Shown here in pieces: positions 11,141 to 21,069 of a DNA stretch of 64,000 bases. The notes under the pieces are model-generated. The model did not search any database, was not told where the DNA came from, and was given only the letters and a program-made list of their open reading frames with translations. The position numbers and the translations under genes were made by a program. Numbering within the stretch: position 1 is the first letter of the stretch; the number at the start of each line of letters is the position of its first letter. Origin of the DNA: Lepidostoma basale (taxonomy: Eukaryota; Arthropoda; Insecta; Trichoptera; Lepidostomatidae); contig JAHDVF020000246.1 in the NCBI GenBank assembly GCA_022606425.2, positions 202,421 to 266,420 on the forward strand. The letters run 5' to 3'.

Positions 11141-11149
11141 ATGGTTAGT

Positions 11150-11756
11150 AAACCTCCATTAAAGTCAATCACACAGTACACGATTTTAGATTTTAAAGAT
11201 TAATTATTATATGTAAAGATTAATTTTAATTTTGTAAAAAAAATTTAGCAGTAGTCAATATTGTTGCATTTATAATAATTCTACAGTCTGAAAATAATTC
11301 TGTTAATTTTAACATGTATGTAAATAATAATTTAAGTTAAGTTTTGCGATTGTATTAATTTTTAAGTAATAAATTATTGTATGTAACCTAACCTAACATT
11401 TTTGATAAAAAAATTACTGCAAAGTATCTTCAAATAATTTGTGTTATATACGTGTATGTAATATAGTTTCTCATTTCTCAATTGTTGTCTTAAACTATTG
11501 AAAAATTATGCATTGTTAAAATAAAATAATATCAATTGTGAAACATGTGCCATAATATTGTTAAATACGTTTGATTAATTCCGCTAAGTATTAGGAAGTT
11601 ATGCAGGTAATTATATGTGTAAGGGTAAAAATATATTTTTAATTGGTTAGTCGTAAACAAACACATTTATATCTCATGCCTAGATAAGTTGACATGCCAA
11701 CATTCAATTGTCAGATATGTTTTTAACATGAAAAATCTTAATTGTAGCCAGCATTG
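11150..11756. other. AT-rich spacer
   Basis: Nothing recognised. Confidence 0.3.
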
Positions 11757-11921
11757 CGGGAGATGCCTATTGGTGGCGATGAGGTTCGCAACCCATCACA
11801 CCGCGTCTCCCGCGGAGCGAAAAGAGAAGGATGGAGTGCCGCATCAGTAAAAGTGTGACAGTCCATTCTTTCTGCCTATCCTTTCGGGGAGACGGCGTGA
11901 TGGTTAGTTAGTTAGTTAGTT
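11757..11921 (+). repeat. SINE2 copy, near full length
   Basis: Starts CGGGAGATGCCTATTGG, as does the copy at 46.2 kb. It contains GGTTCGCAACCC, CGCGTCTCCCGCGGAGCGAA and GGATGGAGTGCCGCATC, and ends GGCGTGATGG plus (TTAG)n. It abuts HH-F-type sequence (TCATCCACATAAAATG) on its right. I saw no clear target-site duplication. Confidence 0.8.
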
Positions 11922-11964
11922 AGTCATCCACATAAAATGTAATAAAACTTTTATAAAACAAACG

Positions 11965-12650
11965 TTTTAATTTGTTTAAATTATTAATGCGGAAGTTTAA
12001 TACTACTGTTCAAGAAACAATAAACACTTTTTTTAATCTGTAGTTGAAGTGAAATTAATACCAAAGAAAGGGTCTTAAACATCTTTGAATGTGCGTACAG
12101 GTATTCTAAACAAAAGGAAAAATTACCGTCGTATTTTGTACTGGGAATGTTGCCTCATCATAATATTTCTTATTTAAAGACCCCTGAATAGTGAATACGC
12201 CTCCTTTTGTATGGCGTTTTCGTGTACGTTTCTTATGTTTATGTTGCTACTCCGAGTCCGAGGTGCTCAACTGGTTAATGGCGGTCGCCTGGTGTTCATT
12301 AAGCGGATTTAATGTATTAGACGAGTGTTTAGTCTGTACCTACAGACGGAACAACTTGCTTGACAGGATTTAAATCTATATATTCTACATTATACAAAAA
12401 TACATTTTCCGAGCACTTAGATTTAAGATCAAGAGTGACATTCCTCATGGTCAATTGCTACAGCTTTTTATATCGTAATATCAGTAAGCCTTGCAGTATT
12501 ATTACGTGATTATATATAAATATTATTATTTCAAGTGAAATTATTTAAAACTTATCCAAATGATAATCAAATGATTTTACTGAAGTCTCTTCATGGAAGA
12601 TCATTTTAGATAAAAATTAAATAAAACGATGTTTATTAACTACTTCCGCT
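11965..12650. other. AT-rich stretch, nothing supported
   Basis: No gene or repeat is convincingly recognised. The small ORF at 12191-12373 has no family features. Confidence 0.3.
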
Positions 12651-12654
12651 TTTG

Positions 12655-12710
12655 TCTTTATTTCGACAGCGACCGATTTCGCCAGGCTCGCTGGTATCGA
12701 TAGACTGGTC
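12655..12710 (-). repeat. HH-E arm with variant hammerhead-like core
   Basis: Related to copies at 35.63 and 58.37 kb. Minus-strand order: CTATCGA, stem II-like ACCAG/CTGGC around CGAGC, GAAAT, CGGTC. The core differs from CTGANGA and the GAAAC box is mutated, so this copy is decayed. Confidence 0.5.
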
Positions 12711-12754
12711 TGAGATGAGTTTTCTTAATGTTTAATCTTTATTATATCTACGAT

Positions 12755-12932
12755 CTGCTGTACCTCGTCACAAGAGGGAAGATCGAGGGTAGGCGCAGTA
12801 TGGGAAGACCCCAGATGTCCTGTCTCAAAAGATTAAAGGATTGAACTGGAGTTCGGGGGTTGAGGGAGCTGTTTCGTCTAGCATAGGACAGAGAGCCCTA
12901 CGCCAGACATGGCATTCGAAGAAGAACATATC
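12755..12932 (+). pseudogene. LINE-D-like RT C-terminal remnant
   Basis: Translates with stops as GKIEGRRSMGRPQMSCLKRL, then TGVRGLRELFRLA and DREPYARHG. This matches the C-terminal end of LINE-D at 58.6-59.4 kb (GKIEGLRGPGKRQMSWLRN, VEELFQTAQDRDRFAEV). In-frame stops replace two codons. Confidence 0.65.
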
Positions 12933-13009
12933 TTAATTATTAAAAAAATCTGATTTATTAAATACAGTACAAAAATGTAAGCCATACTTAAATGGAAACC
13001 TTACAACTG

Positions 13010-13350
13010 ATTTTTATGAAGAATTCACCTGATCGAAAACCCTTGTTTTCTAGAAGTTTTATTATATTTTACGTTTACATTTATGCTTCCATATGAAATA
13101 TAGTGAGAAGCAGCTGACACTGTGTTCCTTACCTAATTTATTTTAATAATGAATACGAATGAAAACGTGAATTTTCTGAAAGATTTATCATATTATATAG
13201 GAATGGCATGATTCGCCATGCGAAAATACTATTTATCATCAAATGTGTCATTATATTCGATAATGCCTTACAAAGCGATACATGGCATACCCATAAAATA
13301 TATTAAATCCTCTTGAATCAGACCTTTTCAGTTATATCAATTATTAAATT
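13010..13350. repeat. HH-F-type foldback debris
   Basis: Contains TTTTCTAGAAGTTTTATTATATTTTA-like and CATACCCATAAAATATATTAAA-like arms. The same arms occur at 18.23, 25.72, 40.48, 48.32 and 50.29 kb. The central GAAACATGTC-like block is decayed here. It is a non-coding foldback repeat. Confidence 0.45.
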
Positions 13351-13449
13351 TGGAGTTTTACACAATTGTTAAAGAAGCCACAAATAATTTTCTTTTGGTT
13401 GAAAGCTTTTCAATTTAAATTTGAAATTATAAATTATTTAGTTTAATTA

Positions 13450-13570
13450 TATTCTTCTTCTTATTATTATTATAGATCTTGCGATATGTTGATGCAGGAT
13501 ATCATCGTTGTTCGTGGGATAAAGACGACCAGCCTTTTCTGCATCTCTTTGGTGGCCGTAATGATTCTCT
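13450..13570 (-). pseudogene. LINE-A 3' end fragment
   Basis: Minus-strand copy of the LINE-A 3' terminus. A (TTC)n/(TTA)n tail at 13450-13472 is followed by the AGATCTTGCGAT..GATATCATC segment. This also occurs in the LINE-A copy ending near 850. No open frame. Confidence 0.6.
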
Positions 13571-13821
13571 AAAAATAAGCCAGGTAAAACATTTTTTGTA
13601 TCATTAGTATCTCATATTTTTTGCAGGTCAAAAACAAAATGATCATTATCGTATTGAATAAAACATAATTAAAGGCAAAAAAGACATAAAACTATTTCAA
13701 CATTTGAAATATGTAAAACAGTTTTTATAAGATCACATTTCAATTAATGCCAATCAGTACAATATCACATTAATAATGTTATTTGTAATTATATAATATA
13801 TAATATAATAAATGTTTAAAT

Positions 13822-14496
13822 AAAGAGAACTTGGAACAGGTGAGGGAATTTGTGTATTTAGGTAGCATGTTCACAGCGGATGGCCGAACGGACAGTGATA
13901 TTGAAAGAAGGGTTGGTGCGGGTAACAAAGTGAATGGAGCTTTAAAAGTAGTTATTGGAAACAAGAATTTATCAATGAAAGCGAAAATGGCCGTTCACAA
14001 TGGAGTTCTGGTTCCAACCCTTATGTATGGAAGCGAAGCATGGAACTGGCAGAAGAAAGATGAGAGCAGAATAAATGCGGTAGAGATGACGCCCCTAAGA
14101 CTTATGTGTGGTAGAACGATGTACGACAGAATCTCAAATGCTGAAATGCGGAAGGAATGTAGAGCGAAAGAAGGTATTATGAACAAAATTATGAAAGGTT
14201 CGCTGCGTTGGTTCGGACATATGGAGCGCATGGGTGAAGAAAGAATGATTAAAAAAGTATACGTTAACAATGTAAATGGAGTAAGGAGTCGAGGTAGACC
14301 GAGGAAAACATGGCATGATCAAATTAATCAAATATTAAAAGTTGGCCATGTCAGAAGCCGGAAGAATCGACTTGCGTGTATGACTCGATGTATGAATGTG
14401 GAGGAAGCTAGATGCCAGGATAGAGTAGTGTGGCGGTCCAGTCTCTCTGCCTACCCCTGCGGGAAACGGCGTGATGGTTTGTTGTTGTTGTTGTTA
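13822..14496 (+). pseudogene. LINE-B copy, long open C-terminal frame
   Basis: Open frame of 222 residues (13831-14499) covering the RT C-terminal region. Blocks: REFVYLGSMFTADGRTDSDI, ERRVGAGNKVNGALK, NGVLVPTLMYGSEAWNWQKKDE, MCGRTMYDRIS, KGSLRWFGHMERM, GVRSRGRPRKTWHDQINQIL and MTRCMNVEEA. A small deletion lies after EEA, and the frame reads through the usual stop into the (GTT)n tail. The open state suggests a fairly recent insertion. The catalytic half of the RT is missing. Confidence 0.85.
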
Positions 14497-14679
14497 TAAT
14501 ATAATGCATTATCGTTCTACGCACGAAAATAAGTTAAAAATTAGTCATTGTAAAAGATAGTCCAGAAATATAAGAAAGAAATAATATTTCTTAATTACTA
14601 ATTCAAAATGATAATTTTTTTTACCTTGCTTGTCACGATACACGAAAATATAGTAACCTTAAAAGATTTAATTTGTTCA

Positions 14680-15300
14680 TTTAGGAAGTATGTTTACAAA
14701 AGATGCGAGAGTGGAGAAGGATATTGAAAGAAGGGTTGGGGCAGGCAACAGAGTAAATAGTGCACTTAAAGTTCTCATCGCAAACAAAAGCCTATCCAAA
14801 AAAGCTAAGATGGCAGTGCATAATGGTGTTCTTATGCCGACTCTTATGTATGGAAGTGAAGCATGGAACTGGCAAAAGAAGGATGAAAGAAGAATAAATG
14901 CAGTAGAAATGAGATCTCTAAGACGAATGTGTAAAAATCTGTATATGATAGAGTGTCAAATGCAAGTATAAGAAGTGAATGCGGTGCGAATGAAAGCGTA
15001 ATGAACAAAATAATGAAAGAGTCATTAAGATGGTTTCGACACATGGAATGAATGAGTGAAGACAGAATGGTGGAGAAGGTATATGTAAACGGCGTGAACG
15101 GAGCTAGAAATAGAGGAAGGCCGAGGAAAACGTGGCACGATCAAATCAATCTAATATTAAATGTCGGTCACGTGAGGAGTCGGAGAAATCGATGTGCGTG
15201 CATGACAAGATGTATGAATAGGAGCGAGAGAAGTATATCAGGACAGAACAGTGTGGCGTTCCATTATTTCTGCCTACCCCTCCGGGGAGACGGCGTTCAG
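14680..15300 (+). pseudogene. LINE-B copy, GTTA subfamily, broken
   Basis: Directly follows another LINE-B copy in the same orientation. Frames give GSMFTKDARVEKDIERRVGA, NGVLMPTLMYGSEAWNWQ, then after a frameshift near 14940 ANESVMNKI and RWFRHME. From 15052 come RMVEKVYVNGVNGARNRGRP and [10 protein letters not shown]. The 3' end is at GGAGACGGCG without a repeated tail. Confidence 0.8.
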
Positions 15301-15304
15301 GTAA

Positions 15305-16040
15305 AATATTTAAAAAAATAGAGCATAATAGGCATTTATTAAGCTGGATATTTTCTAATAAATTCTACTATTAAAAGGTTGAAGTTCCCTGCCGCTAGTA
15401 CTAGAATATCGTTAGCAGCACGTGAACCATCCGTATGTGAAAGTTCTTATTGTCTAAACTGATCAATCGATGTCTTTTGTTACTATTTTCTTTTGTTGTA
15501 AGAATGAAACAATGTGAAATAAATCATTTTGACGACGGATCTCCTTCCATCATAGCAGCCAAATAAATAAAAGTAACCTATTTCTTATCTATCATGCCCT
15601 ATTCATATATTTTAATGAAATTTCATACTTTGAAATATTTCTTTAGAAATTCTACGGGAATTTGCTTTGATTATTATTAAAGAGAGAGCCATGGATGGTA
15701 AATTTGAACCAATGTCAGAATTTCCGCTTTTAATGTATTAAATCTTGGAGATACACGTGTTTCATGATTTGTTCTAATATTAACGTTTCTGAGATATAGT
15801 TTCAGTATTTAACTTCAAATGAATTGATGGGTGAATGGTGTATTATGAATTTATTCCAAACTGTGCCGTGCTGCCGACCATGAAAATAAAAATACTTTTA
15901 TTACTAACATATAAAGTGGTAATCAGATAACATATTCCACAATACTTTTCATTTCTGTTACGCTTTTCTGCTAATAACAGACTTATTTCGATAATTTTTC
16001 ACGGAAATATGTATATTTTTTAATGCATATTATAATTAGT
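15305..16040. other. AT-rich stretch, nothing recognised
   Basis: No gene, structured RNA or shared repeat seen. Confidence 0.3.
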
Positions 16041-16049
16041 TAAAATTCA

Positions 16050-16145
16050 CTTATGTGTATGTGATTGACCGGTTTCGGAAACTCGCTGCCATTTTAGGAA
16101 GCTTTCTCGGTTCACAAAAAAACGAGGTGCCGAAACCGGTTGGGA
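16050..16145. repeat. Foldback with ACCGGTTTC/GAAACCGGT arms
   Basis: The left arm GACCGGTTTCGG and right arm CCGAAACCGGTT are inverted. They carry the GAAAC box followed by the palindrome ACCGGT, as in HH-B and HH-E. The CTGANGA part is not preserved in either arm. A related copy lies at 29.22-29.34 kb. Confidence 0.5.
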
Positions 16146-16549
16146 TTTTAACTAAATATTCATAAAAAAATTAAAACGTTTTTTTTTTCATTATTTACAA
16201 AGAAATTCGACCATAGAATTTCAAAATAAAATATACGTAGTATATTTCGATAATTTTTCAATATAACTTGTGAGTATAATTACTAAAACATTGATATTTT
16301 CTGTATAATTACATAAATTCATTACTTTTATTATTCCATTGCCTAGTTGTTTTAACAGATAAAATATTCAACTACTTTCCTTTGTTAGCAGCCACAAACT
16401 CGTTTATTACTTACGTATCGTTAAAATAATATAAACTAATGGAGTTATTCGACTTTTTCTTTTCGACATAACTAAATAAGTTATCGCCCTTAAACCGCCA
16501 TAAAAAACAAAACACACAAATTATTTTCAGCATTTTAACGCCTTACCGT

Positions 16550-16770
16550 AATTTAGTGTCATTTACGACCGGCTTCCGTTGAAATGACGCGGCGGCATAC
16601 CAACCAGAGTCGCGACGCCACACGATAGGCGTCAAACTCTACACGACGTCGCCACGCCCAGACACAAAGCACCGGTACTCGGCTGTGTTTATCTTGATCA
16701 ATTCAGGGGTGATTGTGTTCGTCGCGTTGATAGAGCACGCCTAACGGTATACCATTATTGCTATCAATTT
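16550..16770. other. CpG-dense unique island
   Basis: This stretch is rich in CG dinucleotides (for example GACGCGGCGG, GTCGCGACGCC, ACGACGTCGCCACG) inside very AT-rich DNA. It matches no repeat in the window. It could be a regulatory region or a non-coding exon. No reading frame is supported. Confidence 0.35.
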
Positions 16771-16974
16771 CTTGTCTCCTTAATTGAATTAATTTATTTT
16801 ACATATATGTAGTAGTTGTTTAGTATATCATCCGAGCATGTGGTTCATAGTTAATTGATTATTATTTGCTGGGTAAAAAAAATCTTCTTATATTTCTCTT
16901 TTGTGTTGATGAATCCTGCTCTAAATACATTTCCATCTCAAAAACGAAGTGTATGGCATTCTCTAGAAATCAAC

Positions 16975-17575
16975 TAAGATGCGAAATCTCCAAACGCCAA
17001 GAAAAAATGAACAGGTAGACCAATTTAGATATCTCGGAAGCAAAGTAACCAGCTCTAATGACCTCCCCAGAGAAGTAAGGTCACAGGTAGATAAGACTGC
17101 AGCGGTTGCAGGCTGCCTGAAAGATGTCATATGGAGAAACAAGGACATGAGGACTGACAGCAAGGTACGCATTTATAAGACCTGTGCGCGACCAATCCTC
17201 ACATATGGCATTGAATCGAGGGCAGACACTGCCAAGACAAAGAACATGCTCAGGACAACCGAGATGAAAATACTCCGCGCTATAGCTGGCAAAACCCTAC
17301 GTGATCGAGTTAGAAATACAGCAATCCGAAAAATCTGCGAGGTCGAAGATGTGGTCAGATGGGGACGTCAAAGAAGGCAATACTGGCATCAACATGTAGA
17401 AAGAATGAGCTCAAATAGGATACCATACATAGCTCTCCATGGAACGCCAAACGGATAACGCCGACCAGAAAGATCCTCGAAACGCTGGAGAGAAAGCTGG
17501 AGTTCAGCGCCTCAAGAAGACCCGCCTGAAATAACAGACTCCTGAGTCTACCAAAAGTGAAGAAGAAGAAGAAGT
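16975..17575 (+). pseudogene. LINE-A RT C-terminal fragment with one nonsense codon
   Basis: Open from 16979 to the TAA at 17456-17458: QFRYLGSKVTSSNDLPREVR, DSKVRIYKTCARPILTYGIE, KTLRDRVRNTAIRKICEVED and VRWGRQRRQYWHQHVERM. The frame continues past the stop as RRPERSSKRWRESWSSAPQE. A (GAA)n tail lies at 17560-17576. It is 5'-truncated after the YADD motif. Confidence 0.85.
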
Positions 17576-17579
17576 ATCT

Positions 17580-17765
17580 GTTTGAACATGATAACAAATT
17601 TCGTCCTGTGATGAAGACGTCCAGCTTTCCCTCCGTCTCTTAAGTAGGCGTCCTGGTGATCGACGGCCCTCTAAAGTCTTGTGCATTATGATATTGAGAA
17701 TCCTCGCTGGATTCGTCTTCTCTATGTGGTCCCTTCAGAATCGTCTCTGCCAACTTAACCTTCTT
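17580..17765 (-). pseudogene. LINE-A 3' fragment, opposite strand
   Basis: Minus-strand coding debris (RRFWRDHIEKTNPARILNI-like, then PGRLLKRRRESW) immediately beside the plus-strand LINE-A. The two LINE-A 3' ends therefore face each other around the (GAA)n tract. Confidence 0.65.
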
Positions 17766-17929
17766 ATATAATCAATTTTGCAGGTTATGCGAATCTCTTC
17801 GTGTTCTTTTCTCTTGGGTGTCCAATCTCTAAGGATTATACCCACGTTTTTATTTCTGCTGCTTCGTGACATTATAATGGTCAAACATATATTTATACGA
17901 CTTAAATATAATTACAATAAACTCATGGT

Positions 17930-18085
17930 TGATTGTAACACATGATGATGCCAACATCGGTTGGCGAAACAGCTGTCGCGACGCTCTCAGTGAATAAAAT
18001 GAAATTGCGATATTATAACACTGTTTTAAATATTAACAGTAATAATGTTGAAGTTGCATGGTGTTTTGGCCAAAACAATGGACTA
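17930..18085 (+). repeat. HH-A arm, nearly intact hammerhead-like core
   Basis: Plus strand: ATGATGA at 17942-17948 (first core C replaced by A), then T, GCCAAC, ATCG, GTTGGC, GAAAC (17966-17970), AGCT, GTC (17975-17977). This is followed by the family stretch ending TGGTGTTTTGGCCAAAACAA. The arm is single; no inverted partner is visible. Confidence 0.65.
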
Positions 18086-18394
18086 TTTAATTATATAGTT
18101 TTATGAAATCATTTGGATTTTTTAAATGCAAATGGAAAATGTTATGGCTTCTTTTAGTTGAAAAAAAATCAGAAAGATTGATATTGTTTCTTGAAAATGA
18201 TGTTTAATTATTATGAATAAAAAATCTGTTTTCTAGAAGTTTAATTATATTTTATGGGAATAAAATTGTTCGCTTTGCTAAGATATAATAAAATGACGAC
18301 ATTTGATTAAGCTTTAGCTAGACTATAGAAATATAGAAAATATTCATTCTAGTAAACATGCATTTTTATACGTATTAATTACTTATTCTTAAAG

Positions 18395-18650
18395 TGCCCT
18401 ATCAGGTCCCCCCCGACGTTGACGATCACTATGGTAAACTCTGATTTCTCTCCGTAGTGATTTCCTGGGAAAATATATAACCAGAGTGGTTTTCCGTTGC
18501 CTTCTCTGGTGGATTTTCTGTTGGAGGTACCTTCCCTTAGCTGCGGTGATCTGGTTTTGAGGCGCCAGAAACTCACCTTCCATCCTATCGTTACCTGCTA
18601 TGACTCCTCTGCCAGAGTAAAGCCACATTGCCCGGGGTTCGTGACGGGGA
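18395..18650. repeat. R1 interspersed repeat, copy 2
   Basis: Same block order as 7640-7860 (see there). It is flanked on the left by HH-F-like sequence at 18220-18300. Both strands have open frames of 65-79 codons with no recognisable domain. Confidence 0.5.
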
Positions 18651-18659
18651 CACTAACGA

Positions 18660-19110
18660 GTAGGACTAGCTAGTAGTTTTGCTGGTGTTATGCAAGAGAG
18701 CACAGATGTAAATCACTGCGGCTCCTACTAGCCATTGAACCCTTAATGTAAAATATAGTTAATAATATATAAAATAATTACTTAACTAATGTAAAAAATG
18801 GATCAATACTGATCGGTCGTAAAGCTCAAATAAAATCCAGTTGTATTGCGTTTCCACAACCTTAATCCTTAAAAAAAAACATTTGTTAATTTAATGTCGG
18901 AATTAAATTAAATTGCTTAACAAATGATCAATATAAGTTATCATATTAATATTATACATTTCTAACATGTCATTCACATACAAGTACAGCTTAGTAAAAA
19001 AACAATTCAAACGAATGCGGTATTCTTTGTAATATAATTACACCGTTAAATTTAATTCTTCGGGTTATTTTTTTATCAAATAAGCAAAAAATGTTCGGTA
19101 TGTAAAACAA
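18660..19110. other. AT-rich spacer
   Basis: Nothing recognised. Confidence 0.3.
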
Positions 19111-19114
19111 TTGA

Positions 19115-19225
19115 ATGCCAAAACAAAAGGGTAACAAAACAAAAAACGTATTATCATATCATGCTGGATCAAACACTCTAAAGTTGTGTCACAAAGAAAA
19201 AAATGTGGATTTTTTTGTTGATAAC
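19115..19225 (+). pseudogene. Possible small-protein exon or pseudogene (RBIS-like?)
   Basis: Short frame beginning MPKQKGNKTKNVL and continuing with AGSNTLKLCHKEKNV. The spacing of K/R, NV, AG..LK and K.K.V resembles the N-terminus of the small ribosome-biogenesis factor RBIS (C8orf59 family). That family reads roughly K.KNVF..A....LK.K.KAK.V. A splice-donor-like GTACGT follows at about 19230. No further exons are visible and the match is short. It may equally be chance. Confidence 0.22.
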
Positions 19226-19265
19226 GTGGATGGTACGTACTTTATTTTAATTACATCTACTTTTT

Positions 19266-19370
19266 TTTCTCAGCTGTTCATTCCGGCATGGGCTTAGGCC
19301 TCCTCCACTGGCTTATGTCCTTGTCCACCATTCTCCATTCTCCAGGTCTTTCCTATTTATTTCAGTCCTC
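19266..19370 (-). pseudogene. LINE-C-like 3' end fragment
   Basis: The minus strand contains a sequence of the GTGGAGGAGGCCTAAGCCCA type. This is typical of the last residues of RTE-type LINE proteins (compare WWDMEEAFIQEW in the copy at 49.5 kb). Only the end is left. Confidence 0.4.
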
Positions 19371-19503
19371 TTCCACGCACTCCGATTACATTTTTGTCAT
19401 CAGATCTGCTACTTGGTGTCTCTTTGCGTGGTACCCATCAGGACAATATCGTCGGTGTTCTAACCTCTGGCATTATTTCTACATAAGGAGTATTTTAATT
19501 ATA

Positions 19504-20818
19504 TTAGGTGTATAACTTTGCTTCAGCCGTTTTGCAATAGATGGCAGTAGCGGTAAGTGGTAGTTGGAATAAATAGATCATAGATGTCATACAATAAGCT
19601 TAAGTATTTGTAAACATAACGCCATCGAAATATTAGTCGATTTGTGTCTGCATCATAAAGTTATTCCCGATTAAACATGTCAGCTTACGAGCCAAATTCT
19701 CATCATTTGCGGGAGGTTTTAATTTTATGCTTTAATATGAAGAAATCTGCGGCTGAGGCTCATCGAATGCTCTCAAATTCCTATGATGAGGCCGCTATTA
19801 GTGAAAGAACGTGCCGAGAGTGGTTTCAACCCTTCAAGAACGGTGATTTTAACGTCGAAGACCAGCATGGCGGTGGAAGAGAGAAGGTTTTCGAAGATGC
19901 AGAATTGGAGGCATTACTTGATCAAGACTCGTGTCAAACGCAACAAGAATTGGCAGGATCATTGGGAGTGACGCAACCAGCCATTTCAAAACGCCTGAAA
20001 GTCATGGGAATGATTCAGAAACAATGAAATTGGGTGCCGTACGAGTTGAAGCCGAGAGATGTTGAACGGCATTTGTGTGTCTGTGAACAGCTGCTTGCAA
20101 GGCAAAGACGGAAGGGATTTCTGCATCGCATTGTGACTGGGGACGAGAAATGGGTTCATTACGATAATCCCAAGCGCAGAAAATCATGTCGTCGAATCTA
20201 ATCAAATCTTCCACGTCGACGGCCAAACCGAATATTCACGGTTCCACGGTTATGCTCAGTATTTGGTGGGACCAGCATTTGGTGTATTTGGTCAGTATTT
20301 GGTGGGACCAGCTCGGCGTAGTGTATTATGAGTTATTAAAACCGACTGAAACAATCACAGGCGATCGTTATCGAACGCAATTAATGCGTTTGAGCCGAGC
20401 ATTGAAAGACAAACGGCCGCAATACAACGAGAGACATGATAAAGTGATTTTACAGCATGACAATGCTCGACCCCATGTTGCGAAAGTGGTCAAGACAAAC
20501 TTGGAAACTTTGAAATGGGAAGTCCTACCCCACCCGCCGTATTCTCCAGACGTTGCTCCCTCGGACTATCACTTGTTTCGAACAATGGCACACGGCCTAG
20601 CTGACCAGCACTTCCGGTTTTATGAAGAAGTAAAAAATTGGATCGCTTCAAAAGATGACAAGTTTTTTCAACGCGGGATTCGTATGCTGCCCGAAAGATG
20701 GGAGAAAGTAGTGGCCAGCGATGGACAATACTTTGAATCATAAATGTATAACCAGTTTTTTACGATAAAGCCTCGAATTTCGGAAAAAAAAACGGCGGAA
20801 GCAAAATTATACACCTAA
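19504..20818 (+). mobile_element. Complete mariner element with TIRs and TA duplication
   Basis: 1315-bp element bounded by TA dinucleotides (19502-19503 and 20819-20820). The left end TTAGGTGTATAACTTTGCTT pairs with the right end, whose reverse complement starts TTAGGTGTATAATTTTGCTT. The TIR continues through GCCGTTT. Size and ends are typical of mariner. The transposase inside is broken, so the copy is non-autonomous. Confidence 0.92.
19677..20743 (+). pseudogene. mariner transposase pseudogene (Mos1-related)
   Basis: Transposase of the mariner family, which cuts and pastes the element through its TIRs. The N-terminal part (19677-20027) holds helix-turn-helix regions (KKSAAEAHRML, SERTCREWFQPFKNGDF, ELAGSLGVTQPAISKRLKVMG). 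A TGA at 20025-20027 interrupts the sequence between QKQ and NWVPYELKPRDVER. The first catalytic D lies in HRIVTGDEKWVHYD. A frameshift near 20180-20195 precedes STSTAKPN. Next come VILQHDNARPH and PHPPYSPDVAPSDYHLF, with exactly 34 residues between the second and third D (DD34D). The end is PERWEKVVASDGQYFES. A 36-bp partial tandem duplication repeats the IWWDQ segment (about 20253-20310). Confidence 0.9.
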
Positions 20819-20833
20819 TATATTGATTTTAAT

Positions 20834-21066
20834 CGTGTTTATAAACGGCGTAAACGGAACTAGAAATAAGGAAAGACCGAGGAAAACATGACACGTTTAA
20901 ATCAATCAAATATTTAATGTTGGCCAGGCGAGAAGTTTGAGAAATTGAAGTGCCTACACGACACGATGTATGAATGTTGAGGAAACGAGGGGAGTATGTC
21001 AGGAAAAACAGTGTGGTTGTCCATTGTTTCTGTCTACAACTTCTTGGAGACGGCGTGATTATTAAT
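20834..21066 (+). pseudogene. LINE-B 3' fragment
   Basis: Begins 16 bases beyond the mariner right end with VNGVNGTRNK-like coding and continues through MNVEETR and QEKQCGCPLF. It ends GGAGACGGCGTGATTATTA. No open frame. A matching LINE-B part was not found left of the mariner, so it is not clearly interrupted by it. Confidence 0.7.
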
Positions 21067-21069
21067 AGA

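Noticed and set aside
13995..14331. Minus-strand ORFs opposite LINE-B (also at 29.6-30.0, 41.57-42.0, 43.46 and 59.1 kb)
   Set aside because: They are antisense shadows of LINE-B, mariner or LINE-D coding sequence and have no domains of their own.
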